Shown: positions 27,125 to 36,435, numbered from the stretch's first letter. The stretch: 64,000 bases of DNA from Neisseria perflava (GCF_002863305.2 NZ_CP136962.1:62001-126000), one strand, 5' to 3'. Program-made: numbers and translations. Notes: generated by a model not told the origin, from the sequence alone.

Positions 27125-28852
27125 TTACGCTTTTGCAATATCGCGCATATGCGGCGGCAGAACCATTTCATCCAAACCTTTGCCGTTGCCGACCATAGGC
27201 AGTACGTTTTGTTTCTTGTCGGTCAAGAAATCGAGGAATACCAGACGGTCTTTTTGGTTTAATGCTTCCAGTAAAGCGCCTTCTACATCGGATTTTTTGT
27301 CCACACGGATGCCGATATGGCCGTAGGATTCGGCCAGTTTGACAAAGTCGGGCAATGAATCGAAATAGGTTTCCGATTCGCGGTTGCCATAATACAGCTC
27401 CTGCCATTGGCGAACCATACCCAAATAGCCATTGTTTAATGTAACGACATTGATGGGGACATTATATTGGAAGCAGGTGGACAGCTCTTGGATATTCATT
27501 TGAATAGAGCCCTCGCCTGTGATACAGAAGACGTCTTGTTCCGGAGCCGCCAGTTTGGCACCGAGGGCATAAGGTAGGCCTACACCCATCGTACCCAGAC
27601 CGCCGGAATTGAGCCATTGGCGGGGACGCTCGAATGGATAATATTGAGCAGCAAACATTTGGTGTTGGCCAACGTCGGAAGTAATAATGGCTGAGTTTTT
27701 GGTAATTTCTGCCAGTTTTTGAACAACGTATTGCGGTTTAATGATTTCGCTGTCGTTTTCAAACCACAGGCAGTTGTGCGAACGCCATTCTTCGATGGTT
27801 TTCCACCATTTGTCCAATGAGTCTGCTGAAGGCGCAGTTTCTTGTTTGCCCCACAGATGAATTATTTCGGTCAATACGTTTTTGACATCGCCGACAATCG
27901 GAATGTCCACTTTAACGCGTTTGGCAATGCTGGACGGGTCGATGTCGATATGGATGATTTTTTTGGGTTTGTCCAAGAATTTTGACGGTACGGAAACAAC
28001 GCGGTCATCGAAGCGCGCACCGATTGCCAGTACAACGTCTGCATTCTGCATGGCGAGGTTGGCTTCGTAAGTACCGTGCATACCCAGCATACCCAAGAAT
28101 TGGCGGTCGCTGGAAGGGTAAGCGCCCAAACCCATTAATGTGCCGGTACAGGGTACGCCGGTCATGCGGATAAATTGGGTCATTTCCTCGGAGGCATTGC
28201 CCAATACCACGCCGCCGCCGAAGTAAACGATGGGGCGTTTGGCAGAAGCCAGCATTTGTACGGCTTTTTTAATTTGGCCGATGTGACCTTGTACAACCGG
28301 TTGGTAGGAGCGGATGAAGATGTCTTCTTGCGGATAGCTGAATTTGGCCATCGCTTGAGTAACATCTTTAGGAATATCGACGACAACGGGGCCCGGACGG
28401 CCGCTGGCGGCAATTTGGAAGGCTTTTTTAATCGTATCAGCCAGCTCGCCAATATTGGTAACTAGGAAGTTGTGTTTGACACAAGGGCGGGTAATGCCGA
28501 CCGTATCCACTTCTTGGAACGCATCTGTACCGATGAGGGAATTGCCCACTTGGCCGCTGATAATGACCAGTGGGATGGAATCGCTATACGCGGTAGCAAT
28601 GCCGGTCAATGCGTTGGTTACGCCCGGGCCGGAAGTTACCAAGGCCACGCCGACTTTGCCGCTGACGCGGGCATAGGCATCTGCCGCATGTACGGCTGCC
28701 TGCTCATGGCGGGTCAGAATGTGCTTGAATTTGTTGAGTTGGAAAATGGCATCGTAGATTTCGATAACCGCACCACCGGGATAGCCGAATACGTATTCAA
28801 CACCTTCGGCTTTGAGACTTTGCACGACGATTTGTGCGCCTGATAATTGCAT
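27125..28852 (-). CDS. ilvI: Acetolactate synthase large (catalytic) subunit
   Basis: A 575-residue thiamine diphosphate enzyme that condenses pyruvate with pyruvate or 2-ketobutyrate. Visible are the ThDP glutamate region (EYVFGYPGGAVIEIYD), the FAD-binding middle domain (PIVYFGGGVVLGN) and the ThDP/Mg2+ motif GEGSIQMNIQELSTCFQYNVPINVVTLNN. I chose the ATG at 28852 (MQLSGAQIVVQ) behind AAAAGAGGTCAAT; the 13-codon upstream extension begins with TTG and is not conserved-looking. It is the first gene of the ilv group. Confidence 0.97.
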   Translation of the reverse strand: MQLSGAQIVVQSLKAEGVEYVFGYPGGAVIEIYDAIFQLNKFKHILTRHEQAAVHAADAYARVSGKVGVALVTSGPGVTNALTGIATAYSDSIPLVIISGQVGNSLIGTDAFQEVDTVGITRPCVKHNFLVTNIGELADTIKKAFQIAASGRPGPVVVDIPKDVTQAMAKFSYPQEDIFIRSYQPVVQGHIGQIKKAVQMLASAKRPIVYFGGGVVLGNASEEMTQFIRMTGVPCTGTLMGLGAYPSSDRQFLGMLGMHGTYEANLAMQNADVVLAIGARFDDRVVSVPSKFLDKPKKIIHIDIDPSSIAKRVKVDIPIVGDVKNVLTEIIHLWGKQETAPSADSLDKWWKTIEEWRSHNCLWFENDSEIIKPQYVVQKLAEITKNSAIITSDVGQHQMFAAQYYPFERPRQWLNSGGLGTMGVGLPYALGAKLAAPEQDVFCITGEGSIQMNIQELSTCFQYNVPINVVTLNNGYLGMVRQWQELYYGNRESETYFDSLPDFVKLAESYGHIGIRVDKKSDVEGALLEALNQKDRLVFLDFLTDKKQNVLPMVGNGKGLDEMVLPPHMRDIAKA

Positions 28853-29241
28853 ATTGACCTCTTTTATGCGGTTTCTAACCAATAGGAACAATCCGCTTCA
28901 CCACAGCACCTGTAATGCAATTCCGCCAAGCAGCGATTTAGGGTACGCGCATTGAGGGAATACGGCGACAGTCAGACTGTCCAAACAATTGGAAAGGAAC
29001 ACAGAGTTTGTGAAAAAGAGTAGAAACGATAACGCAAACCGACTGTTCAATCAAGATAAAATCTTTCATCTTTTAACATTTGAAACGAGAAAATAGATTG
29101 AAGGTTGATTTTAAAGAAATAAAAAAACAGTTTTATTGATCTTGGTGTGGATGGATTGTTGACAGTTTGAGTAAGGAGAAGGTTTTTGCAAATGAAGAAT
29201 AGCAAAAAACCTCTTGACTGAATCAAGAGGTTTTTTAAATT
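28853..29241. other. Intergenic region: ilv promoter/leader and tRNA-Leu terminator
   Basis: About 350 bp upstream of ilvI. On the minus strand TTGATT and TATCGT 17 bp apart (around 29020-29050) are a weak promoter candidate. A small dyad GACAGTC-TGA-CTGTC lies near 28968-28980. I searched for an attenuator-like leader peptide rich in Leu/Val/Ile codons and saw none. The tRNA terminator is listed separately. Confidence 0.45.
29204..29236 (-). terminator. Rho-independent terminator of tRNA-Leu
   Basis: Stem AAAACCTCTTGA / TCAAGAGGTTTT with a short loop, and six T residues on the minus strand, directly after the tRNA 3' end. Confidence 0.9.
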
Positions 29242-29326
29242 TGGTGCCCAGGGTCGGACTCGAACCGACACACCTTGCGGCGGGGGATTTTGAGTCCCCT
29301 GCGTCTACCAATTTCGCCACCTGGGC
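29242..29326 (-). tRNA. tRNA-Leu (anticodon CAA)
   Basis: An 85-nt class II tRNA including an encoded CCA end. The acceptor stem GCCCAGG pairs with CCTGGGC; the anticodon arm is GGGGA-CTCAAAA-TCCCC, with CAA in the middle of the 7-nt loop, so it reads UUG. The long variable arm (CGCCGCAAGGTG region) and the T-arm GTCGGTTCGAGTCCGAC are typical of tRNA-Leu. It is a stand-alone transcript with its own promoter and terminator. Confidence 0.97.
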
Positions 29327-29342
29327 TAGCGAAGAAGTCGTC

Positions 29343-29370
29343 ATTATAGCGAGTTCTCGAATCTTGTAAA
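29343..29370 (-). promoter_or_regulatory. Sigma-70 promoter of tRNA-Leu
   Basis: On the minus strand TTTACA (29365-29370), 16 bp, then a perfect TATAAT (29343-29348); predicted start about 10 nt before the tRNA 5' end. Confidence 0.8.
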
Positions 29371-29610
29371 GCAGTAATTGAAAAAAAATCGGATTATTTT
29401 TATATTTGTTTGATTTTTAATGAATTAAACTTTTTACGTTTGATGGTTATCTAAATGGAAGGCAGATTTTTAAAACAAAAAAAGCGGGATTTATCTTCAA
29501 AAAGGGCTACTTTTAATGTGTCAAACGCGTTAATATGAAGATGTTTTGTTTTTATACTGGCCGGGTGGTTGTTTGGCCTTATTTATTTGAAACGGTTTTG
29601 GAGAAAATTT

Positions 29611-30273
29611 ATGCTTTCCGTTACACGAACTTTCTTACTCAGTGCTTTTGCGTTGGCTGCTCTGGCTGCTTGTCAGCCTAAAGAGGAGGCCAAGGAGGCT
29701 TCTTCGACACCTGCCGCTTCTGCCGCACCGGCTGCTTCCGGTGAGTCTGCACCCAAAGTGCAAGCGCGTGGTACTGATATGCGCAAAGAAGATATTGGCG
29801 GCGATTTCACATTGACCGATGGCGACGGCAAACCTTTCAGCCTGAGTGATTTGAAAGGCAAAGTGGTTATCCTGTCTTTCGGTTATACCCACTGTCCTGA
29901 CGTATGCCCAACCGAGTTGCTGACTTACAGCGACACTTTAAAACAATTGGGCGATCAGGCTAAAGACGTGAAAGTAGTATTTGTCAGCATCGACCCTGAG
30001 CGCGACACGCCTGAAGTAATCGGCAAATACGCCAAACAGTTCAACCCTGATTTTATCGGCCTGACGGCTACCGGCGATCAAAGCCTGCCTGTCATCAAAC
30101 AGCAATACCGTGTGGTATCGGCTAAAGTCAACCAAAAAGAAGACAGCGAAAACTATTTGGTCGACCACTCTTCAGGTGCATATTTGATTGATAAAAACGG
30201 CGAAGTGGCGATTTTCTCGCCTTATGGCAGCGAGCCGGAAACGATTGCGGCTGATGTGAAAACTTTATTGTAA
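29611..30273 (+). CDS. SCO1/SenC family lipoprotein (copper chaperone / thiol redox)
   Basis: A 220-residue thioredoxin-fold protein of the Sco family, anchored by a lipobox (ALAALAAC, Cys at about residue 20). A low-complexity Ala/Pro/Ser/Glu linker follows. The copper/redox motif is CPDVCP (C95, C99) and the distal histidine is H186 in VDHSS. Neisserial Sco has been implicated in cytochrome oxidase assembly and in protection against peroxide; which applies here is not shown. The start at 29611 has GGAG upstream; a further in-frame extension would spoil the signal peptide. Confidence 0.92.
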   Translation: MLSVTRTFLLSAFALAALAACQPKEEAKEASSTPAASAAPAASGESAPKVQARGTDMRKEDIGGDFTLTDGDGKPFSLSDLKGKVVILSFGYTHCPDVCPTELLTYSDTLKQLGDQAKDVKVVFVSIDPERDTPEVIGKYAKQFNPDFIGLTATGDQSLPVIKQQYRVVSAKVNQKEDSENYLVDHSSGAYLIDKNGEVAIFSPYGSEPETIAADVKTLL

Positions 30274-30283
30274 AACCGTAGTT

Positions 30284-30326
30284 AAGGCCGTCTGAAATGG
30301 GTTGTGGATTTCAGACGGCCTTTTTG
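30284..30326 (+). terminator. DUS inverted-pair terminator of the sco gene
   Basis: AAGGCCGTCTGAAAT / ATTTCAGACGGCCTT around a 9-nt loop, followed by TTTTTGC, 11 bp after the stop codon. Confidence 0.85.
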
Positions 30327-30354
30327 CTTTTGATACGGCAAAGGAAAAGAAAAA

Positions 30355-31008
30355 ATGACCGACACACTTTTAACGATTGCTTTATCCAAAGGACGGATTT
30401 TTGAGGAAACCCTGCCGCTGTTGGCTGCTGCAGGTATTGTGCCTGCGGAAGAGCCAGAAAAATCGCGCAAGCTGATTATTGGTACCAATCATGACAATAT
30501 CCGTTTGGTAATTGTACGTGCAACCGATGTGCCGACTTATGTGCAATATGGTGCGGCGGATTTTGGTATTGCCGGTAAGGATGTGCTGATCGAGCATGGC
30601 GGAGATGGCCTATATCAACCTTTGGATTTGCACATCGCCTCATGCCGCATGATGGTTGCGGTTAAAAAAGGTTTTGATTACGCCGCTGCGTCCAAACCCG
30701 GCAGCCGCTTGCGGATTGCCACCAAATATCCCGACATCGCCGCCGAACATTTTGCCGGCAAGGGTGTGCATGTGGACATCATCAAACTGTACGGATCGAT
30801 GGAGCTTGCGCCTTTGGTCGGTTTGAGCGACGCGATTGTCGATTTGGTTTCCAGCGGCAATACATTGAAGGCCAATGGTTTGGAAGCTGTGGAACATGTG
30901 GCTGATATTTCCAGCCGCTTGGTGGTCAACAAAGCTGCCTTGAAAACCAAATATGCGTTGTTGAATCCGATTATTCAGGCATTTGAAAATGCCGCTAAGG
31001 CCGTCTGA
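30355..31008 (+). CDS. hisG: ATP phosphoribosyltransferase, short form
   Basis: A 217-residue catalytic subunit for the first step of histidine synthesis. The motif [15 protein letters not shown] near the N-terminus and the PRPP-binding segment [18 protein letters not shown] (about 161-178) are visible. The short form lacks the C-terminal regulatory domain and needs a HisZ partner, which is not in this window. The last four codons AAG GCC GTC TGA are an AG-DUS, so the uptake sequence supplies the stop codon. Confidence 0.97.
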   Translation: MTDTLLTIALSKGRIFEETLPLLAAAGIVPAEEPEKSRKLIIGTNHDNIRLVIVRATDVPTYVQYGAADFGIAGKDVLIEHGGDGLYQPLDLHIASCRMMVAVKKGFDYAAASKPGSRLRIATKYPDIAAEHFAGKGVHVDIIKLYGSMELAPLVGLSDAIVDLVSSGNTLKANGLEAVEHVADISSRLVVNKAALKTKYALLNPIIQAFENAAKAV

Positions 31009-31009
31009 A
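30998..31009 (+). repeat. AG-DUS forming the hisG stop codon
   Basis: AGGCCGTCTGAA in frame with hisG, giving A-V-stop; the TGA is at 31006-31008. Confidence 0.95.
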
Positions 31010-31056
31010 AAGTTTTTGGTAAAACCTGTTTGCCAACCCAGTTTGAAAGCCCCGTT

Positions 31057-31782
31057 ATGATGCAAAGCAAACCGACACTCGATCCGATTCTTTCCCATCG
31101 TTCCATCCGCAGGTTTACTTCCGAACCGATTGCCGATGAAATCCTCGATACGCTGGTTCGCGCCGGACAGCAGGCTTCGACTTCCAACAACCTGCAATGC
31201 GTTTCCATTATTCGCGTATCGGATCTTGCGCTGAGGCAAGGGATACATGAAGCGGCTGGAAGCGCACCTTATATTGTCCATTGTGCGGAATTTTTATTGT
31301 TTTGCATCGATTTCTCCAAACACAAGGCAATGTTTCCCGATGCACAAATTGATTGGGCGGAAGTTACCCTGATTGGTGCGGTCGATGCAGGCATTATGGC
31401 GCAAAACGTATTGCTTGCCGCCGAATCGCTTGGGCTGGGCGGGGTGTATATCGGTGCGTTGCGAAATGATGCACAAAAAGTGTCGGACGTATTGAGCCTA
31501 CCGGATTATTGCGTGCCTTTGGTGGGGCTGTGTCTCGGTTATCCTGATCAAGACCCGCCGCTCAAACCGCGCCTACCTAAGGAAATGGTGTATGCCGAAA
31601 ATGCCTGTCCGAGCCTGAATGCCGATGCCGTTGAAGCCTATAATCAGGCAGTGGCGGATTATTATGAGTTGCGCAAGGGCAGTCCGATACCTTGGAAGGA
31701 ATCGCTGGCCAAAACCTTGGGTAATCCTGTGCGGCCGCATATGTTGGCGTTTTTGCAGAAAAAAGGTTTTTTGAAAAAATAA
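31057..31782 (+). CDS. NfsA-like NAD(P)H-dependent flavin nitroreductase
   Basis: A 241-residue nitroreductase-family protein. The N-terminal [19 protein letters not shown] and the FMN-binding segment [18 protein letters not shown] (about 117-134), followed by [20 protein letters not shown], match the NfsA/FRP group, which reduces nitro compounds, quinones or flavins using NADPH and FMN. Two ATGs at 31057 and 31060 are possible starts; a TTG further upstream at 31030 is less likely. It lies between hisG and hisD on the same strand, although it has no evident role in histidine synthesis. Confidence 0.87.
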   Translation: MMQSKPTLDPILSHRSIRRFTSEPIADEILDTLVRAGQQASTSNNLQCVSIIRVSDLALRQGIHEAAGSAPYIVHCAEFLLFCIDFSKHKAMFPDAQIDWAEVTLIGAVDAGIMAQNVLLAAESLGLGGVYIGALRNDAQKVSDVLSLPDYCVPLVGLCLGYPDQDPPLKPRLPKEMVYAENACPSLNADAVEAYNQAVADYYELRKGSPIPWKESLAKTLGNPVRPHMLAFLQKKGFLKK

Positions 31783-31784
31783 TG

Positions 31785-31819
31785 TTCAGACGGCCTGTGT
31801 GTGGCTGGTGCCGTCTGAA
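31785..31819. repeat. DUS inverted pair between nitroreductase gene and hisD
   Basis: TTCAGACGGCCT at 31785-31796 faces GCCGTCTGAA at 31810-31819. The outward arrangement and lack of a T-run argue against a strong terminator; it lies in the hisD leader. Confidence 0.75.
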
Positions 31820-31853
31820 AACAATAGGAACGAAACAAGGAAGAGAGCAAACC

Positions 31854-33146
31854 ATGAAGAAACTCGACACCCAATCCCCTGATTTTCAAGCCGAACTCAA
31901 AGCATTACTCGCTTTTGAAACCGCGCAAAACCCTGAAATCGACCGTATTGTTGCCGACATCTGCGCCGATGTTCAAAAACGCGGCGATGCGGCGCTGATT
32001 GAATACACCAACCGCTTTGACGGCACATCCGCTCAAACCATCGACGATTTAATTCTGACGCAAGACGATTTGCAGTCTGCGTTTGAGCGTTTGCCTGAAA
32101 ACATTCAGACGGCCTTGAAAACGGCCGCGCGACGGGTGGAAAGCTATCATCAACACCAAAAAATGGAGTCGTGGACTTACGAAGACGAAGACGGCACGCT
32201 TTTAGGCCAACAGATTACGCCGCTTGACCGTGTCGGTATTTATGTTCCGGGCGGTAAAGCCGCTTATCCGAGTTCCGTCATCATGAATGCCATGCCTGCC
32301 CACGTTGCCGGCGTGAAAGAAATCATCATGGTCGTTCCCACTCCGAAAGGCGAGCGCAACGATATTGTGTTGGCGGCTGCTTTTGTGGCTGGTGTGACTA
32401 AAGTGTTTACGGTCGGCGGAGCGCAGGCGGTTGCGGCTTTGGCTTATGGTACGGAATCTGTGCCTCAAGTCGATAAGATTACCGGCCCGGGCAATGCTTT
32501 TGTCGCTGCGGCCAAACGACGCGTGTTCGGCGTGGTTGGTATCGATATGGTGGCAGGGCCGTCTGAAATTTTGGTGATTGCCGATGGCACGACGCCTGCT
32601 GATTGGGTGGCCATGGATTTGTTCAGTCAGGCGGAACACGATGAAATTGCACAAGCGATTTTGATCGGTACTTCTCAAGCGTATTTGGACGAAGTTCAGA
32701 CGGCCATGAACCGCCTGATTGAAACCATGCCTCGCCGTGCGATTATTGAAGCTTCATTGGGCAACCGCGGTGCAATGATTTTGGCTAAAGACTTGGACGA
32801 AGCCTGCGAAATCGCCAACTATATTTCTCCCGAACACTTGGAATTGTCGGTTGAGAATCCGCAAGAGTGGGTGAAAAAAATCCGCCACGCCGGCGCTATT
32901 TTCATGGGACGCTATACCAGTGAAAGCCTTGGTGACTATTGCGCAGGCCCCAACCACGTTTTACCGACCAGCCGCACGGCGCGTTTCTCTTCTCCTTTGG
33001 GAACATATGATTTCCAAAAACGCTCCAGTCTGATTCAGGTTTCAGAACAAGGCGCGCAGAAGTTGGGTAAAACCGCCAGCGTGTTGGCGCATGGCGAAAG
33101 CTTGACCGCACACGCCAGAGCGGCTGAGTTCCGTTTGAAAGACTGA
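31854..33146 (+). CDS. hisD: Histidinol dehydrogenase
   Basis: A 430-residue zinc enzyme for the last two oxidations of histidine synthesis. The signature region ([34 protein letters not shown]) includes the catalytic Glu-His pair, and the C-terminal [16 protein letters not shown] is conserved. The start at 31854 ([12 protein letters not shown]) follows AGGAAGAGAGCAAACC; an upstream extension runs through the DUS hairpin and is rejected. Three DUS 10-mers lie inside the coding sequence (near 32104, 32560 and 32697). Confidence 0.97.
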   Translation: MKKLDTQSPDFQAELKALLAFETAQNPEIDRIVADICADVQKRGDAALIEYTNRFDGTSAQTIDDLILTQDDLQSAFERLPENIQTALKTAARRVESYHQHQKMESWTYEDEDGTLLGQQITPLDRVGIYVPGGKAAYPSSVIMNAMPAHVAGVKEIIMVVPTPKGERNDIVLAAAFVAGVTKVFTVGGAQAVAALAYGTESVPQVDKITGPGNAFVAAAKRRVFGVVGIDMVAGPSEILVIADGTTPADWVAMDLFSQAEHDEIAQAILIGTSQAYLDEVQTAMNRLIETMPRRAIIEASLGNRGAMILAKDLDEACEIANYISPEHLELSVENPQEWVKKIRHAGAIFMGRYTSESLGDYCAGPNHVLPTSRTARFSSPLGTYDFQKRSSLIQVSEQGAQKLGKTASVLAHGESLTAHARAAEFRLKD

Positions 33147-33172
33147 GTGAAACGTTGAAGTCGTAAGAAGTC

Positions 33173-33205
33173 AAAAAAGGGCATCTAAACAGATGCCCTT
33201 TTTAT
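33173..33205 (+). terminator. Rho-independent terminator of hisD
   Basis: GGGCATCT / AGATGCCC with a 4-nt AAAC loop and TTTTTATT, 27 bp after the hisD stop codon. Confidence 0.9.
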
Positions 33206-33235
33206 TGTGATGAAGATTTTAGCTGAGAAGGTATC

Positions 33236-33247
33236 AGGCCGTCTGAA
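33236..33247 (+). repeat. Single AG-DUS after tyrA
   Basis: AGGCCGTCTGAA without an inverted partner, 8 bp beyond the tyrA stop codon. Confidence 0.9.
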
Positions 33248-33254
33248 AACAGGT

Positions 33255-34145
33255 TTAACGGTTTTTCAGCCAGTCATTACGCATTTGTGCGGCTTCTTCA
33301 AAATAGCGGTAAAGCTCGGTTTTATTGCCGTCTGAAAGGAGTTGTTCCAATTTGGATAATTGTTCTTTCAAATCTCCGGTCAGTTTGAGCAGGGCAGGGC
33401 GGTTGGCCATGCAGATGTCTGTCCAAACAGCAGGATGGCTGGAAGCGATGCGGGTAAAGTCGCGAAAGCCGGTGGCGGCATAGGGGAGGTAGTCTTTGCC
33501 ATGCGGATGGTCAACCAAAGCGTGGACATAGGCAAAGGCGGCCAAGTGCGGCAAGTGGGAAACGGCGGCAAAAATATTGTCGTGTTCTTCGGCACTCATG
33601 GTGAAAATCTGCGAACCAACCGCCTGCCACAGGCTTTTCAGCCGTCTCAGGCCGTCTGAAGCTTCTTGGCCGTGTAGCGTAATAATCAGGCGGCTGTTTT
33701 GAAACAAACCGCAACGCGCGGATTTTGCGCCGCTTTGATCCGAACCGGCAATCGGGTGGGCGGCAAAACATTGCGGCAGGCGCTCGGACAAGTGGGTGCG
33801 GAAGGCATCGAGTGCCGATTGTTTGGTGCTGCCGACATCGGAAACGCAGGCCGTTTCTTTTAAGAAAGGCTTGATGTCGCGGCATACGTCAGGCAGGACG
33901 GAGACCGGCGTGGCAATCAAAACCAAATCGGCACGGCTGATGCTTTCGGCGCAAATATTCGGGTAGGCATGGTCGATGATGCCGCAGTCGAGCGCGTAAT
34001 TGAGGTTGTCGGCATTGGTGTCGATGCCGGTAACGCTTTGCACCAGCCCCAAGCGTTTGAGGTCGAGCATGAACGAACCGCCGATTAAACCGACGCCGAT
34101 AAGGGTGATATGGGGGAAAAAGGCGGAAGTGTTCATGGTTTGCAT
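33255..34145 (-). CDS. tyrA: Prephenate dehydrogenase
   Basis: A 296-residue TyrA-family enzyme of tyrosine synthesis, oxidising prephenate with NAD(P)+ and release of CO2. The dinucleotide motif ITLIGVGLIGGSFMLDLKR (about 14-32), the segment DVGSTKQSALDAF and the catalytic-site stretch CFAAHPIAGSDQSG are visible. There is no fused chorismate mutase or ACT domain. The start may be 34145 (MQTMNTS) or 34136 (MNTS); neither has a strong ribosome site. It is divergent from the efflux operon. Confidence 0.93.
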   Translation of the reverse strand: MQTMNTSAFFPHITLIGVGLIGGSFMLDLKRLGLVQSVTGIDTNADNLNYALDCGIIDHAYPNICAESISRADLVLIATPVSVLPDVCRDIKPFLKETACVSDVGSTKQSALDAFRTHLSERLPQCFAAHPIAGSDQSGAKSARCGLFQNSRLIITLHGQEASDGLRRLKSLWQAVGSQIFTMSAEEHDNIFAAVSHLPHLAAFAYVHALVDHPHGKDYLPYAATGFRDFTRIASSHPAVWTDICMANRPALLKLTGDLKEQLSKLEQLLSDGNKTELYRYFEEAAQMRNDWLKNR

Positions 34146-34184
34146 CCGGTTTTAAATGGAAAAGCTTATTTTAATCTGTCATCG

Positions 34185-34227
34185 AGGCCGTCTGAAAGAT
34201 GAAATCAAGGTTTCAGACGGCCTTTTT
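34185..34227. repeat. DUS inverted pair in a divergent promoter region
   Basis: AGGCCGTCTGAAA and TTTCAGACGGCCT with a 13-nt loop and TTTTTT on the + side. No gene ends here: tyrA and the MarR gene point away from each other. Confidence 0.85.
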
Positions 34228-34335
34228 TAGGGTCGATTTTTCATGATTTAGGCATAGAAAAATCCGTTTAGTAGGATCATGTAACCGATTATCAGATTTT
34301 CATACACTAAAATAATCATCTGAATTAGTATAACG

Positions 34336-34400
34336 TCTTAAAGTAAGTAATTGGTATCTTAAAGTAAATTATTACATCATATTTTATTCTGATTGGTATC
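34336..34400. promoter_or_regulatory. Direct-repeat operator candidate upstream of the MarR-efflux operon
   Basis: TCTTAAAGTAA occurs at 34336-34346 and 34357-34367, exactly 21 bp apart. ATTGGTATC occurs at 34350-34358 and 34392-34400, 42 bp apart. Two and four helical turns place each set on one DNA face, within 100 bp of the regulator start. Assignment as the MarR protein's operator is inference. Confidence 0.5.
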
Positions 34401-34433
34401 GGATAAAATAATTCACTCAGAAAGAAGGAATTT

Positions 34434-34928
34434 ATGAGTTTTTCACAAACCGAATTAGTCAATGCAATGCATTTGCTTTCTACCCGCCTGCCTCAATTTC
34501 CCGAGCAGCAAAACCAAGTATCCCGCATGTTGCGCATTGTAACCGAACGTTTGAGCAGCCATTTGAATGAAAACCTGAAAGCGTTCGGCATCAATGAAAA
34601 CCTGTGGTTTTCCCTGATGGCGGTTTACGTCAGCCCAAACAGCGAAATCCTGCCTTCGCGCTTGAGCGACCTGATGGACTTGACGCGCACCAGTGCCACA
34701 CGCCTGTCGGACGATATGGTTGAGCGCGGCTGGGTAGAGCGTTATATCAATCAAAAAGACCGCCGTCAGATTGTGCTAAAATTGACCCCTTCGGGTGAGA
34801 CCTTCATCCACGAAGTATGGCCGCAAATTGCCCGTCAGAGCGGCCAAGCGTGGGAAGATTTCACGAAAGAGGATTATGATACGCTGCAACACCTGTTGGG
34901 TAAACTGTTGAACCGTTTGGGCAATTGA
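34434..34928 (+). CDS. MarR-family regulator of the adjacent efflux operon (EmrR/FarR-like)
   Basis: A 164-residue winged helix-turn-helix protein. The DNA-binding part reads LPSRLSDLMDLTRTSATRLSDDMVERGWVERYINQKDRRQIVLKLT (about 79-125), with the DRR wing typical of MarR proteins. Overall it is closer to EmrR/MprA than to gonococcal FarR. It is the first gene of an operon with an outer-membrane factor, an EmrA-type adaptor and an EmrB-type pump, so it most likely represses them and releases DNA when a pump substrate binds. AGAAGGAAT precedes the start. Confidence 0.88.
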   Translation: MSFSQTELVNAMHLLSTRLPQFPEQQNQVSRMLRIVTERLSSHLNENLKAFGINENLWFSLMAVYVSPNSEILPSRLSDLMDLTRTSATRLSDDMVERGWVERYINQKDRRQIVLKLTPSGETFIHEVWPQIARQSGQAWEDFTKEDYDTLQHLLGKLLNRLGN

Positions 34929-34977
34929 CAACAGACGGCCTGATGGTCTGCGGCAGGCACACATAAACGGAGTCTGT

Positions 34978-36384
34978 ATGAAATTAGGTTTGGTCAAATC
35001 AAGCGTATGCGTTGCCGCTGTTTCGCTGTTGGCGGCATGTGCGCCGTTCGGCAAACAGTCGCCTTTGGATGAGACAACAGCCTATCCGCTGCCGCAAGGC
35101 CAATCTGCCGCTACTGCCCAAGACGGCTGGTGGATGAAGCTGAAAGATAAAAAATTAAACAATTTGATTGCTTCTGCCATTCAGACGTCTACCAATCTGC
35201 GTGTCGTCAAGGCAAGGTTTGAGCAGGCTCAGGCGCAGCTGGGCGTTGTAGGAGCCGCAAACAAACCGCAAGTCGGCTTGGGCGTTACAGGTCTGGGTGC
35301 TTATGTTTCACCCAAACCTCAAGCCGGTATGGTTGATACCGACCATACATTGGTTTTGGCGAACGCAGCCTTGCAAGGCAGCTTGGTTTTTGACTTTTGG
35401 GGTAAAAACCGAGAGCAGATTCAAGCCGTTTTGGGAAAAAGCCGGGCAGCAGTATATGAAGCGCAGCACATCCGCACCGAGTTGGCTCATGCCGTTGCTG
35501 CCCAATATTTTGCGTGGCAGATGGCGACAGAACAACTGGCGCTGCTAGATACGCGCATAGAGTTAGCGGATAAGGCATTGAAACTGATGCAACAACGCGT
35601 TAAAGCGCAGCTGGCTTCTGCCGATGCCTTGCACGCTCTGGAAATGGCGCAACAGCAATTACAGCTTGAAAAATCGGCATGGACTCAGAAAAATGAGAAA
35701 ATCCGCAACAGTCTGGCTGTATTAACCGGCCGTGTACCGGGTGCATTGAATGGACAAGTTCCGGAAAAAATGGCGGCTGTGCCGTCATTGCCGGTTAGCC
35801 GTATTGAAGCGGATTTGCTGGCGGCCCGCCCCGATATCGCGGCACAAAAAGCCTTGCTTGAAGAGAAATGGCATATCGTCAAATCGACAGAAGCAGAGTT
35901 TTATCCGAATATTGAGTTGAAAGTTTTGGCAGGTATGACGCACATTGATGCGTTCAATCTGATTCGCGGACGGACATCCGGTATGTTGGGCATTGTTCCA
36001 GCTTTAAATCTGCCATTGTTTACTTCCGGCGCGCTGCAATCCAAATTGGCAGGCAAACGCGCCCAATATAACGAGCAGGTTGCCGTGTACGACCAAACTG
36101 TTTTGAACGCCATGCGTGCGGCGGCAGATGCCGTCGTGGACTATCAAAGCCTGAAAAGCCGACAAGATACTTGGAGCAAGATGGTCAATATTGCAGATAA
36201 ATCTGTGCAAAATGCGAAAGGACGTGTTCGTGCAGGCTTGGATAACGGCTTGACCGCTTTGCAAAAACAAGACGAAGCTGTGCGTACGAAAATGTCGGCA
36301 GTCCAATACCATGCAGAATATCTGACAGCTTGGAGTAACCTCAATGCCCAGTTGGGCGGAGGCTTTAAATTAAATAAGAAATAA
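34978..36384 (+). CDS. RND/MFS efflux outer-membrane factor lipoprotein (NodT family)
   Basis: A 468-residue TolC-like outer-membrane channel lipoprotein. The lipobox SLLAAC puts the acylated Cys at residue 21. Two OEP repeats are visible (first around 55-245, LNNLIASAIQTSTNLRVVKARFEQAQAQLG; second from about 265, SRIEADLLAARPDIAAQKALLEEK). The C-terminus FKLNKK follows YLTAWSNLNAQLGGG. Pathogenic Neisseria use the shared MtrE with FarAB; here the operon brings its own channel. It starts 49 bp after the regulator. Confidence 0.92.
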   Translation: MKLGLVKSSVCVAAVSLLAACAPFGKQSPLDETTAYPLPQGQSAATAQDGWWMKLKDKKLNNLIASAIQTSTNLRVVKARFEQAQAQLGVVGAANKPQVGLGVTGLGAYVSPKPQAGMVDTDHTLVLANAALQGSLVFDFWGKNREQIQAVLGKSRAAVYEAQHIRTELAHAVAAQYFAWQMATEQLALLDTRIELADKALKLMQQRVKAQLASADALHALEMAQQQLQLEKSAWTQKNEKIRNSLAVLTGRVPGALNGQVPEKMAAVPSLPVSRIEADLLAARPDIAAQKALLEEKWHIVKSTEAEFYPNIELKVLAGMTHIDAFNLIRGRTSGMLGIVPALNLPLFTSGALQSKLAGKRAQYNEQVAVYDQTVLNAMRAAADAVVDYQSLKSRQDTWSKMVNIADKSVQNAKGRVRAGLDNGLTALQKQDEAVRTKMSAVQYHAEYLTAWSNLNAQLGGGFKLNKK

Positions 36385-36401
36385 ACGTTTTATCAAACGG
36401 C

Positions 36402-36435
36402 AGGTCGTCTGAAAGGGATTTCAGACGGCCTTTTC
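36402..36435 (+). terminator. Mixed DUS hairpin between channel and adaptor genes
   Basis: AGGTCGTCTGAAA (the mucosa-type DUS variant) pairs with TTTCAGACGGCCT through a G-T mismatch; the loop is 4 nt and TTTTCC follows. It would partly separate the channel gene from the adaptor gene. Confidence 0.65.
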
